NCBI GenBank assembly: GCA_950295325.1
Contig: OX485808.1
Location: 39,454,527-39,518,526 of the forward strand
Direction of reading: 5' to 3'
Source: Polytrichum commune
Taxonomy: Eukaryota > Streptophyta > Polytrichopsida > Polytrichales > Polytrichaceae
Length of the DNA: 64,000 nt
Shown here: positions 22,440 to 33,414 of the stretch, in pieces
Numbering within the stretch: the first letter of the stretch is position 1
Layout of the letters: each line of letters starts with the position of its first letter
Made by a program: the position numbers and the translations under genes
Notes under the pieces: generated by a model
The model's input: only the letters and a program-made list of their open reading frames with translations
Told to the model about the DNA's origin: nothing
The model's database searches: none

Positions 22440-23727
22440 ACTAGAGCGATATCCGGTGATGACTTCCATCCTTTTTCATCATTGTCAATGAGACTGCAAT
22501 CATCCCTCTTATATATTGTCATCACGCCTCTATCTGCCGCAACTCCAATTAAGAACAAATTAGTTCGCAGTTTGGGTACATGTAATACTCCTTGTAGGCT
22601 ACCTGGATACCATTGTCTGTCAACTCATCTCTCAATCTGAATTTTACTGACACCTTCTACCCACAATCTTTGATCATTTGCAATAAGAACATATCATTTT
22701 CTTGTTGGAACCTCTCTCATATCCGTGAAATACTCTTTGCAATCACTCATGTGCTTTGGAGCCCCCCGCCCCATTTGCGTACCATGTTTGAGTATTGTGA
22801 TCCGCTAACAAAGCCTTGAAAATTCCTATACACCTTTTAGAAAATTCTATCAGTACAATATTTTTGCTAGCCAATGATTGTGATGGCCCTTCAACTATAG
22901 CCATAAGTGCAACGCCTTTTGTTTTGCTTTTTGTTAAGTGTGCAGTGTTGTCTGTCTTAATAGTTTTCATCTCCTTTGGCAAATCTGGACACTCTCTCTT
23001 CCAGTGCTTTGGTTTGTTGCAATGGTATCATCTCGTCTATGCTTTGATTTTTTTTGATGTAGTCTGGCTCTAGACCACTTTCTCTTTTTATAATATTGAT
23101 TGGATTAGGTCTAGTATAGAACGCGTTGTTCAATCCTGATGATCCATATGTTGATCCAACAATTTTGAACATGATCTCTTCCTCCAAAATCTTAATGATT
23201 AAGGTCTTCCGAATTTTTTGAGCATCCGGCATATTTTTCCACCCTGTTAGTATGTGCCTATACTCATATGACAAACCACTTAAAATCTTGGACATAACAT
23301 GTTCTTCCGAGAACTTCTGTTTAATGTCTTCAAGTCTCTTTGCCATGGCCTCTATCTTCGAAATATGCTTCCCAATGGAGTCACCGCTCTAGTAATTATA
23401 TTTGAAGAATTGTACTGTCAACTAGTAAATACTAACGGCAGAGTATTGTTCATGTATCGTTGTGAGTTTGTCCCACATCTCTTGCGTTGTATTACAGGTG
23501 ATTATTATCTCGAGATGATCGGTGTCCAATGCCGTACTAATTAGCATCTTGGCCAAGTTGTTCTTCTTCTTCCAAACTACTTTGTTTATGGCATTGTTGA
23601 GTGTCTCGGTTGTATCGACTACCTCAAAAGTCTCTCGTCCTTCTAATCCTATTCGCATTTTATATTTCCACAAGTTGAACTTATCCTTTGTGAACTTGAA
23701 AACTTGTCTTGATTGTCTTGATTCCAT
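22440..23727 (-). pseudogene. Ty1/copia gag-protease remnant
   Basis: The minus strand begins at 23727 with MESRQSRQVFKFTKDKFNLW and WKYKMRIGLEG, a gag-polypeptide (UBN2-type) start typical of plant copia elements. It continues at 23346 with KILSGLSYEYRHIL. A zinc knuckle follows near 23040 (YHCNKPKHWKREC), whose first Cys is a stop codon and which is out of frame with the gag before it. The protease region near 22,800 reads WYANGAGGSKAHE where active elements have W-x-x-DSGA. GAG-pre-integrase-like sequence (LQGVLHVPKLRTNLF) lies near 22,580 in a frame with stops. Integrase and RT are missing. No LTRs were identified. Confidence 0.8.
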
Positions 23728-23749
23728 TGTTTCTCTTCTGATTCTCTAT

Positions 23750-24289
23750 ACTAGCTACTTGATTTCAAAAAAACTCACAACATCTTCATTGTAAAACTTT
23801 AGTACATACTAACCTTTGCTACAAATTATCCTTCCACGCGTGTGTGGGCCCATAACCTTTTACAAAAACACAACACTGATTGGAAAACCAACATAAGTTT
23901 ATTGCATAAGAAGAAAGTAATACAACGCCATAGCTTCTCTATCTGCGAACTGAAAAACTCAAAACTAAGTCTAAAGCTCATCTCCGTATATTGATCGGTA
24001 AGAGATCCAAAAAGAGCGGGAATATAGTAATGCAAATCTACTGGCTACTATTGTGATGACGTGTTAATTTATCTCTCACTAAATGGTCACGTGGATGCAA
24101 CAATACTACGTATTGAATCTATAAATCATATGTTCAACACATCGAATCCAAGTAATTAAACATGTAGATAGTGTTGTAGATAGTAATGTCTCTCAATTGA
24201 AACCGACTGTTTGGCTGTGGATGACAAGGCTACAGAACTAGTCACTGCTGGAGTGCAAGGGCATAACACAAATGGATAGAATAACCCTC
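23750..24289. other. intergenic, no gene seen
   Basis: AT-rich sequence flanking the copia remnant. It may include its 5' LTR, but no matching copy exists in the window to prove it. Confidence 0.4.
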
Positions 24290-25340
24290 GCAAGTTTAAG
24301 AACATGTCTATGTCTTGAGTCGTCCTCCTTTAACATAACCATTTTGCACTATTCATGTGAAGCCTTAGTCGAAAGATGGTGAATTTAATTAGATATCATT
24401 AATTTTCACAAATTCTCGGATATTATCTTCATCATTGGCAAGTTGCCAAGGAGGTTCTCGTTATCAAACAAGGTCTCAGCGTCACATGCAACGGTGCCCC
24501 AGAGGTAACCATCATCGGCCACATCAAGAAGATTCTGACATCTCCACAACAACTCAGACTAAATCTGTTCAAAGTGCTAACAAGAATGCGGAGGTGATAC
24601 GTGTAACTTAAAATTATTTTACAATGTAAAGTGGTTCACAACGATAATCAAATCGAAGAGGTTGTCAGTTGGTAGTGCATGTTTTGTTCCTTATTGATTT
24701 CTCAGAACAGGTGTTATATTATCCTCCAACCTTTTCCAAATAATAACATGTCAGAAAGACATCGCATGTCTATCAACGGCTCGATCGAAGAATGGTGACA
24801 AGAATAAATCACAACGATCAGATGTTATCGCCAGAAGCATAACAAAGGGATCAGACTGACGTGCAAATCAAATTTCGTAATTCCGCACATATAGATATAT
24901 TTGGATATAGCGGTATACGTCATCCCTTCCCCTCCCAGTTTTTCTGCTCGTAGAATCAGAGTTTGAAACTGTCGATCCTCGTGGACACATAGGACAGAGG
25001 CGACAATTTCTCCTCATCGCCTTCAACACCACGCAGATAACTCAATAACATCTCAATACCACTTCGATCAAAGAACCCTCAAAGAACCATAGTCTAGACT
25101 TTGAATATCATTGAGATCTGTCAACAGGACAAAAGTAATGGTGAAGGCACATAACCCAACCCACGTCGCGCCTGACCAATTTCTGTCGGCTTTGTTTACG
25201 AGGCACTGAGTTACAACATAAGGCATGCTCACAGCACCAAATACCAGAAGCCTAGATCACATCTCATCATATAACAAACACAAGGCTGTCACAGAAACCT
25301 ATCCCCTAAAAACTCCTCGACGGAGATATCAGTTGCACCA
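24290..25340. repeat. segmental duplication, copy 1 (U2 3'-flank type)
   Basis: This block is repeated with divergence and small indels at about 27,470-28,360. Shared landmarks include AATAATAACATGTCAGAAA, CACATATAGATAT, CGTCATCCCTTCCC, CACGTCGCGCCTGACC and AGCCTAGATCACATCT-like words in the same order. In the other copy the U2 gene follows directly; here the homology ends near 25,360 without a U2 gene. No protein gene is seen. Confidence 0.85.
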
Positions 25341-25639
25341 ATTTCTAAGCAACCTCTCCATCGGCCTCTAATTTTTACCAAATCCTTCTTTTATGTCCAG
25401 GTATTGGGTAGGCCGAATCCACAATAAAGAATGGTATGGTCATTTCACCCTCTACTTCTAGTACCGGTTCTTGTAGAAGGTATGCCAACATCAATGCCCT
25501 ACATAAGTTAACGACGCTGACCTCCAATGCGTGGCGTCATGGGTGCCACTGGGTGCTAGAACTGTGATATCCCAAAACTGCCACCATTTCCACCTCAACG
25601 AACAGGGAGAACCAGCTGCTAGTTACAGATAAAGCGGTT

Positions 25640-25835
25640 GATTTGGAAAGATAACTGGTTGAAGTTCCAGACTTCAGGAGAATTACCCAACATTTTAGAG
25701 GAATTTGTAGAATATACCCCAATTACATACAGAAAAATTGTAAGGTGTCAAACACGTAACCGGTTGGACTTGGAAACACTAGAATTTCAAGTTCTCAACC
25801 GATTATGCCCAAAAATCTCCCTAGATGGTGGATGG
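25640..25835. repeat. dispersed repeat, copy 1
   Basis: Matches 41,340-41,520 in the same orientation: GAAGTTC.., ATTTTAGAG.AATTT..AGAATATACC, and the long shared word CTCAACCGATTATGCCCAAA followed by AATCTCCC. Short matching words also occur near 26,640-26,700 versus 41,225-41,280. Probably an old mobile-element fragment. Confidence 0.7.
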
Positions 25836-26640
25836 AAAATGGGCTTCCAGCCATGTGAGGCAACCTTGTCCATGTATCTCCTGCTGAGACTTGCACTCTC
25901 AAAGCTTAGGGCCACTTCACACAAGAGACTGAAGGTCTGTGACCATTGGGGGACCATTGCATTCTAAGATCTCCCATTGGTTGAAAAGACCGGTACCTCC
26001 AAGTTCAATTCACACCAGAAGATGAAGGCTTAAGGGACCATGGAAATTATCATGGATGAAAAGTTTACATGGATTTTTATATGGCAAATTATGGATAATG
26101 TTTTTCTCTGAAGCCCCACCTCTAAGAGGCAGGCAAATTCTAGTTGGCCATGGTATGGCCTTTGGGTGTGGGTTGAGGGCCCTCACAATTACATGGTCAT
26201 GGCCCTTGGACCAACTTAGAAACAAGGATGACTGGCATGAAGAACAACATGATGGAATTGGATAAAAAAAATTAATGGTGCTTCAATGCTCATATACTCA
26301 CAATTCAACGTGAGGCTTAAATATCCTTCTCCAAGCAAATGATGATATGTTGCATACACAACAAAATTCTAGTAAGGTAGCTGCGGTGTCTTAAAGTAGC
26401 ACCTTCCTTTTGGTGACACCTATTTTTCATTCTTAAACCATCGACAAGTAAGTGCACCAGTGCTATCAAGTAAGTGATTATTAAAAGTGATCAATATTAT
26501 GCAGCATCAAGTACAAAATAGCACCACTTTGACCATTCATAGTAGATGTGTAAGAAGAATGCAAGAGTGCTTAAGAAGAGCCCCAACTTTGGTCACTCAC
26601 AGTTGCTAACCATCTTGTACTAATAATTGCTTGTTTCATA
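25836..26640. repeat. dispersed 'GGGCCACTTCACACA' repeat fragment and spacer
   Basis: At 25,907 the sequence CTTAGGGCCACTTCACACA matches the terminal inverted repeat of the element at 60,983-61,464. Around 26,160-26,220, words like TCACAATTACATGGTCATGG match 49,690-49,720 and (inverted) 61,011-61,035. No gene is visible here. Confidence 0.5.
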
Positions 26641-27469
26641 TCGCAGGTGAAGTGGGTGAGTTGGGAAAAGTAACCATTTACGAGCCATCTACCTTACCTG
26701 TGAAGGTTTAGCACAGAAAGAAGTTGCAATTAATCTAAATTTCTTGTCAGGGCACTAGGTAGTTGTTGTGATCAGGCCTGCTACCAGTCATTCATTCAGA
26801 TGCAAAACTGCACACAGAGTTCAAATTTGACAAGTTGAATTATCTCATCCCAAGTGAGTTATGTTAAGTTGTAGTGGGAGTATTTGACGAGCTTGCAGCA
26901 CATGCTTTTCATGTAGCTTACAAGCAACCTGATCATTAGAATTTGCCTCTGCTGGTTATAGAAGCTTTGTGCTAATTAGAAATGAATCAGCAGCGGCTAT
27001 GACTGCCATCTTGAATGTGTACATGTGTTGCAGTTACAATCCTTCTCTTCTTGTAAGAATAAGAACGTAACTACCTCTAATCTTGATCTGCGATACTTTC
27101 AACCACATGCTATTTGAGATTCTACAATTGCTTGGACAATCAAAGAATGCTGTTGCACATACAGTTTATTCAAGAAGGATGCAACAAATATCACGAATTC
27201 TCAAGGTCCAAATTGATCTTTGTGTGTTGAAAGTAGGGTGGATAAGAAGCTGTAGCAGCAAAGCATCTAGTCCCAAATCAGGGAGGGTCCTCAAATGATT
27301 CGTTCACAACAATGTTCAGAGTCATGAGCTAATGGACTATTTGAGAGCAGGGTCCAGTGTATTGCAAGCAGCTTCAACATAATCCAATCTCAATCAAGAT
27401 AAAGGCAGAAGCTTCAAGCAAGGGTTGGCTGTCAGCTGGTAGTGCATATTCAATTCTCAGAAGTTTTCA
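26641..27469. repeat. U2-locus duplicated flank, copy 1
   Basis: About 26,780-26,990 matches 30,620-30,800: GTTTGACAAGTTGAATT, CATCCCAAGTGAGTT and CATGTAGCTTACAAGCAA-like words recur in order. No protein gene is supported. Confidence 0.6.
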
Positions 27470-28461
27470 GAATAGGTCCGTCTTGAATCATCTTCCTTCT
27501 TTACCTTGCATTTCAACTCTCAATGTGAAGCCTCAGTCGAAGATGGCGAATTTGATTTCACATCAATGATTTCAGATGTTTTGGAAGCCACCAGAATGCG
27601 GCTTCAAGAACTAATTACAAACACTATTTTCAGTAGTTGACAATGATGAGTCCAATTGAAAAGGTCGTCAATTGGTAGTGCATATTTTGTACCTCACTAA
27701 TTTCTCAGAACAGGTCTACGTGTTTAATCATCCTCCGACCTTTTCCAAATAATAACATGTCAGAAAACCTTCACATATCAATACAAGGATCGATCGCAGC
27801 ATGATGGGATCAGATTGACGTGCAACTCATGTTTCGCAAATCCACACATATAGATATGTTCGGGCATGGCGGTATGCGTCATCCCTTCCCTTCCAAGTTT
27901 TTCTGCTACTTTGTGCAGCAGCAGCAGTAGTAGTAGTAGTAGTAGTAGCAGCAAAACAATGATAGTAGTAGCAGAATCAGAATTTCAAAGTGTCAATCCT
28001 CATGGACACTAATAAGTGTTCGCATAGGACTGGGGCGACAATTGCTCCTCATCGCTTTCAACACCACTTAGATAACTCAATAATATTCAGTACGACTTCG
28101 ATCAACAGCCCTAAAGAAAACTATAGTCTAAACTTTGTTGAGATCTGTGAACAGGACAAAGTAACGGTGAAGGAACATGACCCAAACCACGTCGCGCCTG
28201 ACCGATTTCTGTCGGTTTCGTTTGAGGTACTGAGTCGTTACAACAAGGCATGCTCACAGCACCAGATACCAGAAACCTAGATCACATCTTGACATCAAAC
28301 AACACCAAAAGCGTCACTAAAACCTATCTCTACAAACCAGTTATTAAAGTGCAGCAATTTCTGAGCTACCTAAGATTACCACCAGATGCGCAAACTATTC
28401 ACTAATCACTTTCAACACACAAACATCATTGTGCTATTTTGATACCATTGGATTCCCGAAA
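27470..28461. repeat. segmental duplication, copy 2, with AGC/AGT microsatellite
   Basis: Second copy of the 24,290-25,340 block, lying immediately 3' of the first U2 gene (which is on the minus strand). It has gained a trinucleotide repeat, (AGC)n(AGT)n, at about 27,917-27,952 that is absent from the other copy. A smaller internal duplication of about 240 bp (GTAGTGCATATT... at 27,435 and 27,675) is also present. Confidence 0.8.
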
Positions 28462-28657
28462 GGGAGGATTGCGCCTGCCAAGGAAGTAGTGCAATACCAA
28501 GGCGACGCTTGCGGGCTCGGACAGCAAGCTGCCGGATAAGCCCTCACCCGAGAAAAATTAGATTAATATCATGAGACTCGATGAGTCTCGTATCAGATAT
28601 TAAACTGATAAGAACAGATACTACACTTGATCTTAGCCAAAAGGCCGAGAAAGGTAT
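28462..28657 (-). ncRNA. U2: U2 spliceosomal snRNA gene 1
   Basis: The minus strand starting at 28657 reads ATACCTTTCTCGGCCTTTTG, then GGCTAAGATCAAGTGTAGTA, containing the U6-pairing segment and the branch-point-recognition GTAGTA. It is followed by the Sm-site-like AATTTTTC and the two 3' stem-loops; 196 nt brings the end to about 28462. All conserved 5'-domain elements are intact. U2 pairs with the intron branch point and with U6 in the spliceosome. A TATA-like element and an upstream element are correctly placed before it. It is one of two tandem copies 1,318 bp apart. Confidence 0.97.
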
Positions 28658-28681
28658 ACTTCTCTACTCTTCTGCTTGAAA

Positions 28682-28687
28682 TTATAT
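28682..28687 (-). promoter_or_regulatory. TATA box of U2 gene 1
   Basis: ATATAA on the minus strand, 25-30 bp upstream of the U2 start, the position used by plant snRNA genes. Confidence 0.75.
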
Positions 28688-28716
28688 GCCCGCCTCCTGT
28701 GCTCTCCAGCACTCAA

Positions 28717-28727
28717 CACTTAAGGGA
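28717..28727 (-). promoter_or_regulatory. USE-like element of U2 gene 1
   Basis: GTCCCTTAAGT on the minus strand, 60-70 bp upstream of the start and about 30 bp upstream of the TATA box. Plant snRNA promoters carry the upstream sequence element RTCCCACATCG here. This copy keeps the GTCCC half only, and the identical sequence is present before U2 gene 2. The wider spacing to the TATA box fits Pol II rather than Pol III use. Confidence 0.55.
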
Positions 28728-29779
28728 CAATAATCAGGTGCAGCTCTTCACTTCCTCTCCAGATACACCGGTACTTTGATTGCCTCACTATACTTTCACC
28801 GAATAAGAGCTACAGCATACTTGAATTAAAAGTCATCAAGTGTGTTTGTGTGTTCCTTGGTCCATGGAGTTTCCGGAGGCTCAACACAAGACGCCTCTCC
28901 TCCAGTAGCAACAGCAGACTTACAAGATATCTTCAATTCTATAACAAAACATTTCTTTCAGAAAGAACAAACTGTAATGCAGTGACATGAAGTCAACTAG
29001 AAATTCCGAGCGACAAATCCTACAAAGGTGTTGTCTGTTTGTTGCCCTTCCTCACATGGAAGTGACATAAGTTAGACAAAAAATGTTTGAAACTCAAATG
29101 AACTATCGCTATGTCAGATGAATGACCTCTAGTTTCCTTCGCTTGAATGGAGGATTCATCAGTGAATGGCTAGTCTCACATAGATAGAATATGTATTAAT
29201 TGCTTGATTCCCGATCCTTCACGTATTTTCTTTTCTTTTTTGATTTAAGGTGATTGACTAATGAAATGCTTTATTCCATTGTCGTTAGAGGATACCTGTT
29301 TATATTCTGTTCAGCAAATCACCTTAATTCCATCCCGGGAGATTATGGCTAAGAGGTGGAGGCTTTGGCCAGGTATAAGTACTTATATTTGCCCAGTCAA
29401 TGCCCTCCAAAGAGAGGTGCTCTTAGCTATAATCGGTGGGCAATGAGGAATTTTGCTTGGATATGGTGAGACAGCGGATTTTGTCATTCCTTATGTCAAA
29501 GCCTCAAAACCCGATGGTAGCGAGAAAATTTGACCGGTCGCTCTTGAAACCCTAAATCACCCCAAGAGAAATTCTAGTGCAGGCGTAGGATCAATGCACG
29601 TCATGCTCTACGAACAAAGACATCAAAGCCTGGAACTCAATGACAACACAGGAACATACAATAATTCATGCTGCAAACCTTGGCTGCGGGTTCATATTCA
29701 TAAATCCGCAAATCAGGTGGCATTTCACCCAACAAGTAATGGAGCAGAATCCTGTTTTTCATCAATCGGATCCCCAAAG
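28728..29779. other. spacer between the two U2 genes
   Basis: The first 230 bp (to about 28,960) are duplicated upstream of U2 gene 2 (30,048-30,300). The remainder (29,000-29,760) is unique-looking and has no supported gene. Confidence 0.5.
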
Positions 29780-29975
29780 GGGAGGGTTGCGCCAGCCAAG
29801 GAGGTAGTGCAATACCAAGGCGACGCTTGCGGGCTCGGACAGCAAGCTGCCAGATGAGCCCTCACCCGAGAAAAATTAGATTAATATCATGAGACTCGAT
29901 GAGTCTCGTATCAGATATTAAACTGATAAGAACAGATACTACACTTGATATTAGCCAAAAGGCCGAGAAAGGTAT
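29780..29975 (-). ncRNA. U2: U2 spliceosomal snRNA gene 2 (variant)
   Basis: Minus strand from 29975. It is nearly identical to gene 1 over 196 nt. Differences: GGCTAAGATC is GGCTAATATC (G26 to U in plant numbering), and a few changes lie in the 3' stem-loops (for example GCCGGATAAGC versus GCCAGATGAGC, and the terminal GGGAGGATTGC versus GGGAGGGTTGC). G26 belongs to the stretch that forms U2/U6 helix Ia, so this copy may be a weak variant or a pseudogene. Branch-point-recognition GTAGTA, Sm-like site and promoter are intact. Confidence 0.93.
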
Positions 29976-30000
29976 ACTTCTCCTTTCTTCTGCATCAAAC

Positions 30001-30006
30001 TATATA
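30001..30006 (-). promoter_or_regulatory. TATA box of U2 gene 2
   Basis: TATATA, 26-31 bp upstream of the second U2 gene, equivalent in position to the TATA box of gene 1. Confidence 0.75.
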
Positions 30007-30035
30007 CTCGCCTCCTGTGCTCTCCAGCACTCAAC

Positions 30036-30046
30036 ACTTAAGGGAC
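30036..30046 (-). promoter_or_regulatory. USE-like element of U2 gene 2
   Basis: The same GTCCCTTAAGT as before gene 1, at 61-71 bp upstream. The surrounding 60 bp are identical in both promoters while further upstream sequence has diverged. Confidence 0.55.
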
Positions 30047-30047
30047 A

Positions 30048-31431
30048 ATAATCAGGTGCAGCTCTTCACTTCCTCTCCAAAAGAAAAGAAACAAAAAGAC
30101 AAAAGTAGGTATACACCGGCACTTTGAATGCCTCACTTTAATTACTCCGTATAAAAGCTACAGCATACTCAAATTATAAGTCATCAGGTGTGTTTGTGTG
30201 TTCTGGTCTTCCTTGGTCCATGGAGTCTCCGGATATTCAACAGAAGAGCCATCTCCTTCAATAGCAACACCAAACTAACAAGACTTCTTCAATTCTGTGA
30301 CAAACAATTCTCACAGGATGAAACACTGAGAAATATCATGTACTCTCACAGTAGGGAGTCATCTCAAATGATATTGGTAGTTTTATAATCAGGTGGACTG
30401 AATGATTTCCTTGGGGTTCTTATGGTGGCGGATTGATTATGGAAGTGAAGCATGCCAGGTCCTCCAATGCAGGTACTGTAATTTCAATATATTCCTCAAG
30501 TCATGTGAGTTCGTCGAGTTGATGATGTGGCACTTTTCAAGTGAAATCCACTGAACTTTTTCAACGTCTGGCACATACATTAGCCTCCTACATGTGAATC
30601 TCGGTTCGAAGATACTGATAAATTGTTCAGATGTAAAATTGGACACAGGTTTCACGTTTGACAAGTTGAATTTCATCCCAAGTGAGTTCAGTTAGGGGGG
30701 GAGATTTTGATCTTCTTAAAGCACATACTTTCCATCTAGCACAAGTAATGTCATCATTGAACTTGCCTCTGATGGTGTTACATCTGCTGATGTTCGAACG
30801 TTTTGCTAAATGAAAGAGCAGCTATAACAATTGCTCTCATTATGCAAAAAATAGTACAACCTGTAACCCTTGCATTCACATTTAGATGTTCTAAACCCTG
30901 AATTTTAATCTTGAATACTCTTAACCCTGAATCCCTTGCTAGATATGATCTACAACTGCTTGCACAATCAAAAAATGCTGGACTTACAGATGATTTGAGC
31001 ATATTACAATTTTCAAGAACTCTCAAGGTTATAACTCATATATGCGTGCAGAATGCAAGGAAAGACTACCAGCACAGTCAAGGGATAAATTAGGGGGCTC
31101 AAATGATTCATTCACAGCTATGTATACATCATGAACTTATCCCATCTTCATCAGTCTTGGCTTAGTCTTGAGGGCAGCGTTGATTTGGACCTGATTGAGC
31201 TACAGAACTTCAAGCAGGGAAGATGAAATCTGCTGTACACATGCTCAAACTTGTGCTCATCATCTCATGATGACATGAGATGTTTTAAGCTATCACAAAA
31301 CATTGTCTACAACCTCAAGATGTCACGATGGACTGCTGCTTAAACCAAACAATGATTGCATCATTTAAGGTTGAGGTCGGAGTGGAGAATTCTCTTTCAG
31401 AACTGCAGCATTGCGCTTGAAAATAGTGGTG
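30048..31431. repeat. U2-locus duplicated flank, copy 2, and spacer
   Basis: 30,048-30,300 repeats the 28,730-28,960 flank, and 30,620-30,800 repeats 26,780-26,990. No protein gene is supported. The right part is the 3' flank of the PC4-like gene. Confidence 0.6.
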
Positions 31432-32604
31432 TCATTTGAGGCTGTCCACCAGGTTCTGTATATCTTTGAGGTGATCTTGGAGCATCTTCCACTGTACAAA
31501 ACAATCCCACCAGCCAGCCCCAGAGTTTAACAGAAAGCTGGTTGTGATGCTCTACTAAAGGCTTAAATATAATGCTCATGAATCTCGGAAATTTGAACTC
31601 AAAGTCACAATAAACTGCATAATTAGCAGGATGGTGTTTGTACCTGCTCTAGAGGAAGCGAGATTCCTGCAGCCAAAGAAGCAATGGTTAATCGACATGT
31701 AGGTAAACACTAACAATACATATAGCTCCGACATCATCAAGAAAAGATGACACACATGTGTCAGCAGACAATTGAAATGCTCACATCAAGTAAACAGATT
31801 GGAAATACGGTTGCAAAGCACTACAAATGCTTCTGTGGTCCTCAATCTAAGGTAGTCATACCTTTCTTTGATGGTAAATCCTCGCCATCTTTACTCCAGA
31901 ATTCCCTGATGTCCACAAACACCTTTCCTTTAAATTTCTTGACAACCACCTTGCGGGTCCGGGATAGCTGCAATGACATTGGCATGGCGAACAACAAATC
32001 ATTCACAAGAACTCAAATCTTTTAACTCCTGCATCCCACGTGTAGATGAGGGAACTAAACCTCGGTGCTTCGCCGTTTTCTGGTCAAATGTGACCACAAC
32101 AGAATGTGAAGTCATTCATAAAACATTTGCTGCTATACTATGATGATGAGGGAGAGGCTCACTTTGACATGAGAAAATTACAATATTACAATTACCAACG
32201 AGTCAATAATCTTTCACAAGAACTAAAATCTTCTAAACTCCTGCATCCCACATGTAGCTGAGGGAACCAATCCTCGGTGCTTCGCCGTTTTCTGGTCAAA
32301 TGTGACCACAACAGATTGTAAAGAGATTCATAAACCATGTGCTGCTATGCTATGATGATGAGGGATAGGCTAACTTTGACATAAGAAAGTTACAATACTA
32401 CAGTTATCAACGAGCCCTATATTTTGTTACACACTTACATACACAACATGTGCAAGAATCTTGCAAGAAAGAAAGCGAGAAGGAGATTACCTCGCAAGCA
32501 ACCACACCATTCCCATCCCCAGAGGCGACCGCCTTCTTGTTTGGTGGCACTACCTCTTCTTGGTCCGAAGGGTCGGACTCTTCTCCTGCCTTCCGCTTCG
32601 ACAT
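31432..32604 (-). CDS. KIWI: PC4/SUB1-type transcriptional coactivator (KIWI-like)
   Basis: Assembled from four minus-strand exons with GT-AG borders: 32604-32491, 31967-31862, 31666-31644 (only 23 nt) and 31491-31432, giving 100 residues. Exon 1 encodes a Lys/Glu/Ser-rich tail (MSKRKAGEESDPSDQEEV) with a PNKK basic patch. Exons 2-4 encode the PC4 single-stranded-DNA-binding fold: RKVVVKKFKGKVFVDIREFW, KDGEDLPSKKGISLPLEQW, and a final amphipathic helix LQDHLKDIQNLVDSL. The order and length match plant KIWI proteins, nuclear coactivators that join activators to RNA polymerase II. All phases agree. Intron 1 contains a 208-bp tandem duplication. It is divergently oriented to the ABHD11-like gene, about 0.8 kb away. 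Confidence 0.93.
31999..32413. repeat. 208-bp tandem duplication in intron 1 of the PC4-like gene
   Basis: Copy 1 (31,999-32,206) and copy 2 (32,207-32,413) share the words CTCGGTGCTTCGCCGTTTTC, TGGTCAAATGTGACCACAAC and ATGATGATGAGGGA in the same order, with scattered substitutions. Confidence 0.92.
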
Positions 32605-33414
32605 TGCTCAAATTCTCCTTGATTCCCACCTGTACAGGCCCTAACCCTCAAATGGCTGCACTGAATTTCGATCCTAAAGTAAACAGAACCCAACCACCAA
32701 AACCTCGCAAAACCTCTGCGAGAATAAACACGAGACAAACTGCCACGGAAAACAGAGGAAACAGAAGAGAGAACAGGTCTGGCGGCGGGAATGTTGTATG
32801 TAAATACCCACCACACCAGGTTGGCGGAAGGTTACGGAATCTCACGTGCGATGATTAAGTTACTTAAGTACACGCTCTTCTGGAGTTTGGAGGAGGAGCC
32901 CCTGGTGTGCCAACGACAACCTCCCCCCGCGCAAGCCCAAAGTTCGAAGCAAGAGTTATTATTCGTCCACCGGAGGCGGAAGTCGTCCGAAAAGTGGACG
33001 AAATTCCATCAGGCGACGAACTCGGGGGCAACAACGGGTTGGAGGATGAGATGATACTCTTGGGAGAAGGAAAGGGCTAAGTTAAGTTAATAACTTAATC
33101 GGGCTGCTCGCATTCTTCTGTGGGAAGGTGAGTGAAGTAATTGTGGTTTAGGGGGTGGAATTTGTTGGTAATGGATCGACGACAACTTCCCCAGCTCAAG
33201 CCCAAAGTTCGAATAAAGACTGATTCGTCCACCGGAGGCGGAAATCGTCCGAAAAGTGGACGAAATCGTCCATCAGGCGACGAACTTGGGACCAAAAAGG
33301 TTGAAGGTTAGATTGCTCTTGGGAAAAGGAAAGGGCTCATAAGCATTGGGCTGCTCGCATTCTTCCGCTGGGAGGTGAGCAGTGAAGTAATTGTGGAGGT
33401 GGAATTTGTTGGTG
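32605..33414. promoter_or_regulatory. bidirectional promoter region with tandem duplication
   Basis: Shared upstream region of the minus-strand PC4-like gene and the plus-strand ABHD11-like gene. A block of about 250-266 bp is present twice (about 32,911-33,176 and 33,177-33,420): both contain CAAGCCCAAAGTTCGAA, CGTCCACCGGAGGCGGAA, CCGAAAAGTGGACGAAAT, CTGCTCGCATTCTTC and GGTGGAATTTGTTGGT.ATGG. The duplication includes the start-codon context, so an extra ATGGATCGA lies at about 33,171 upstream of the real one. Confidence 0.85.
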
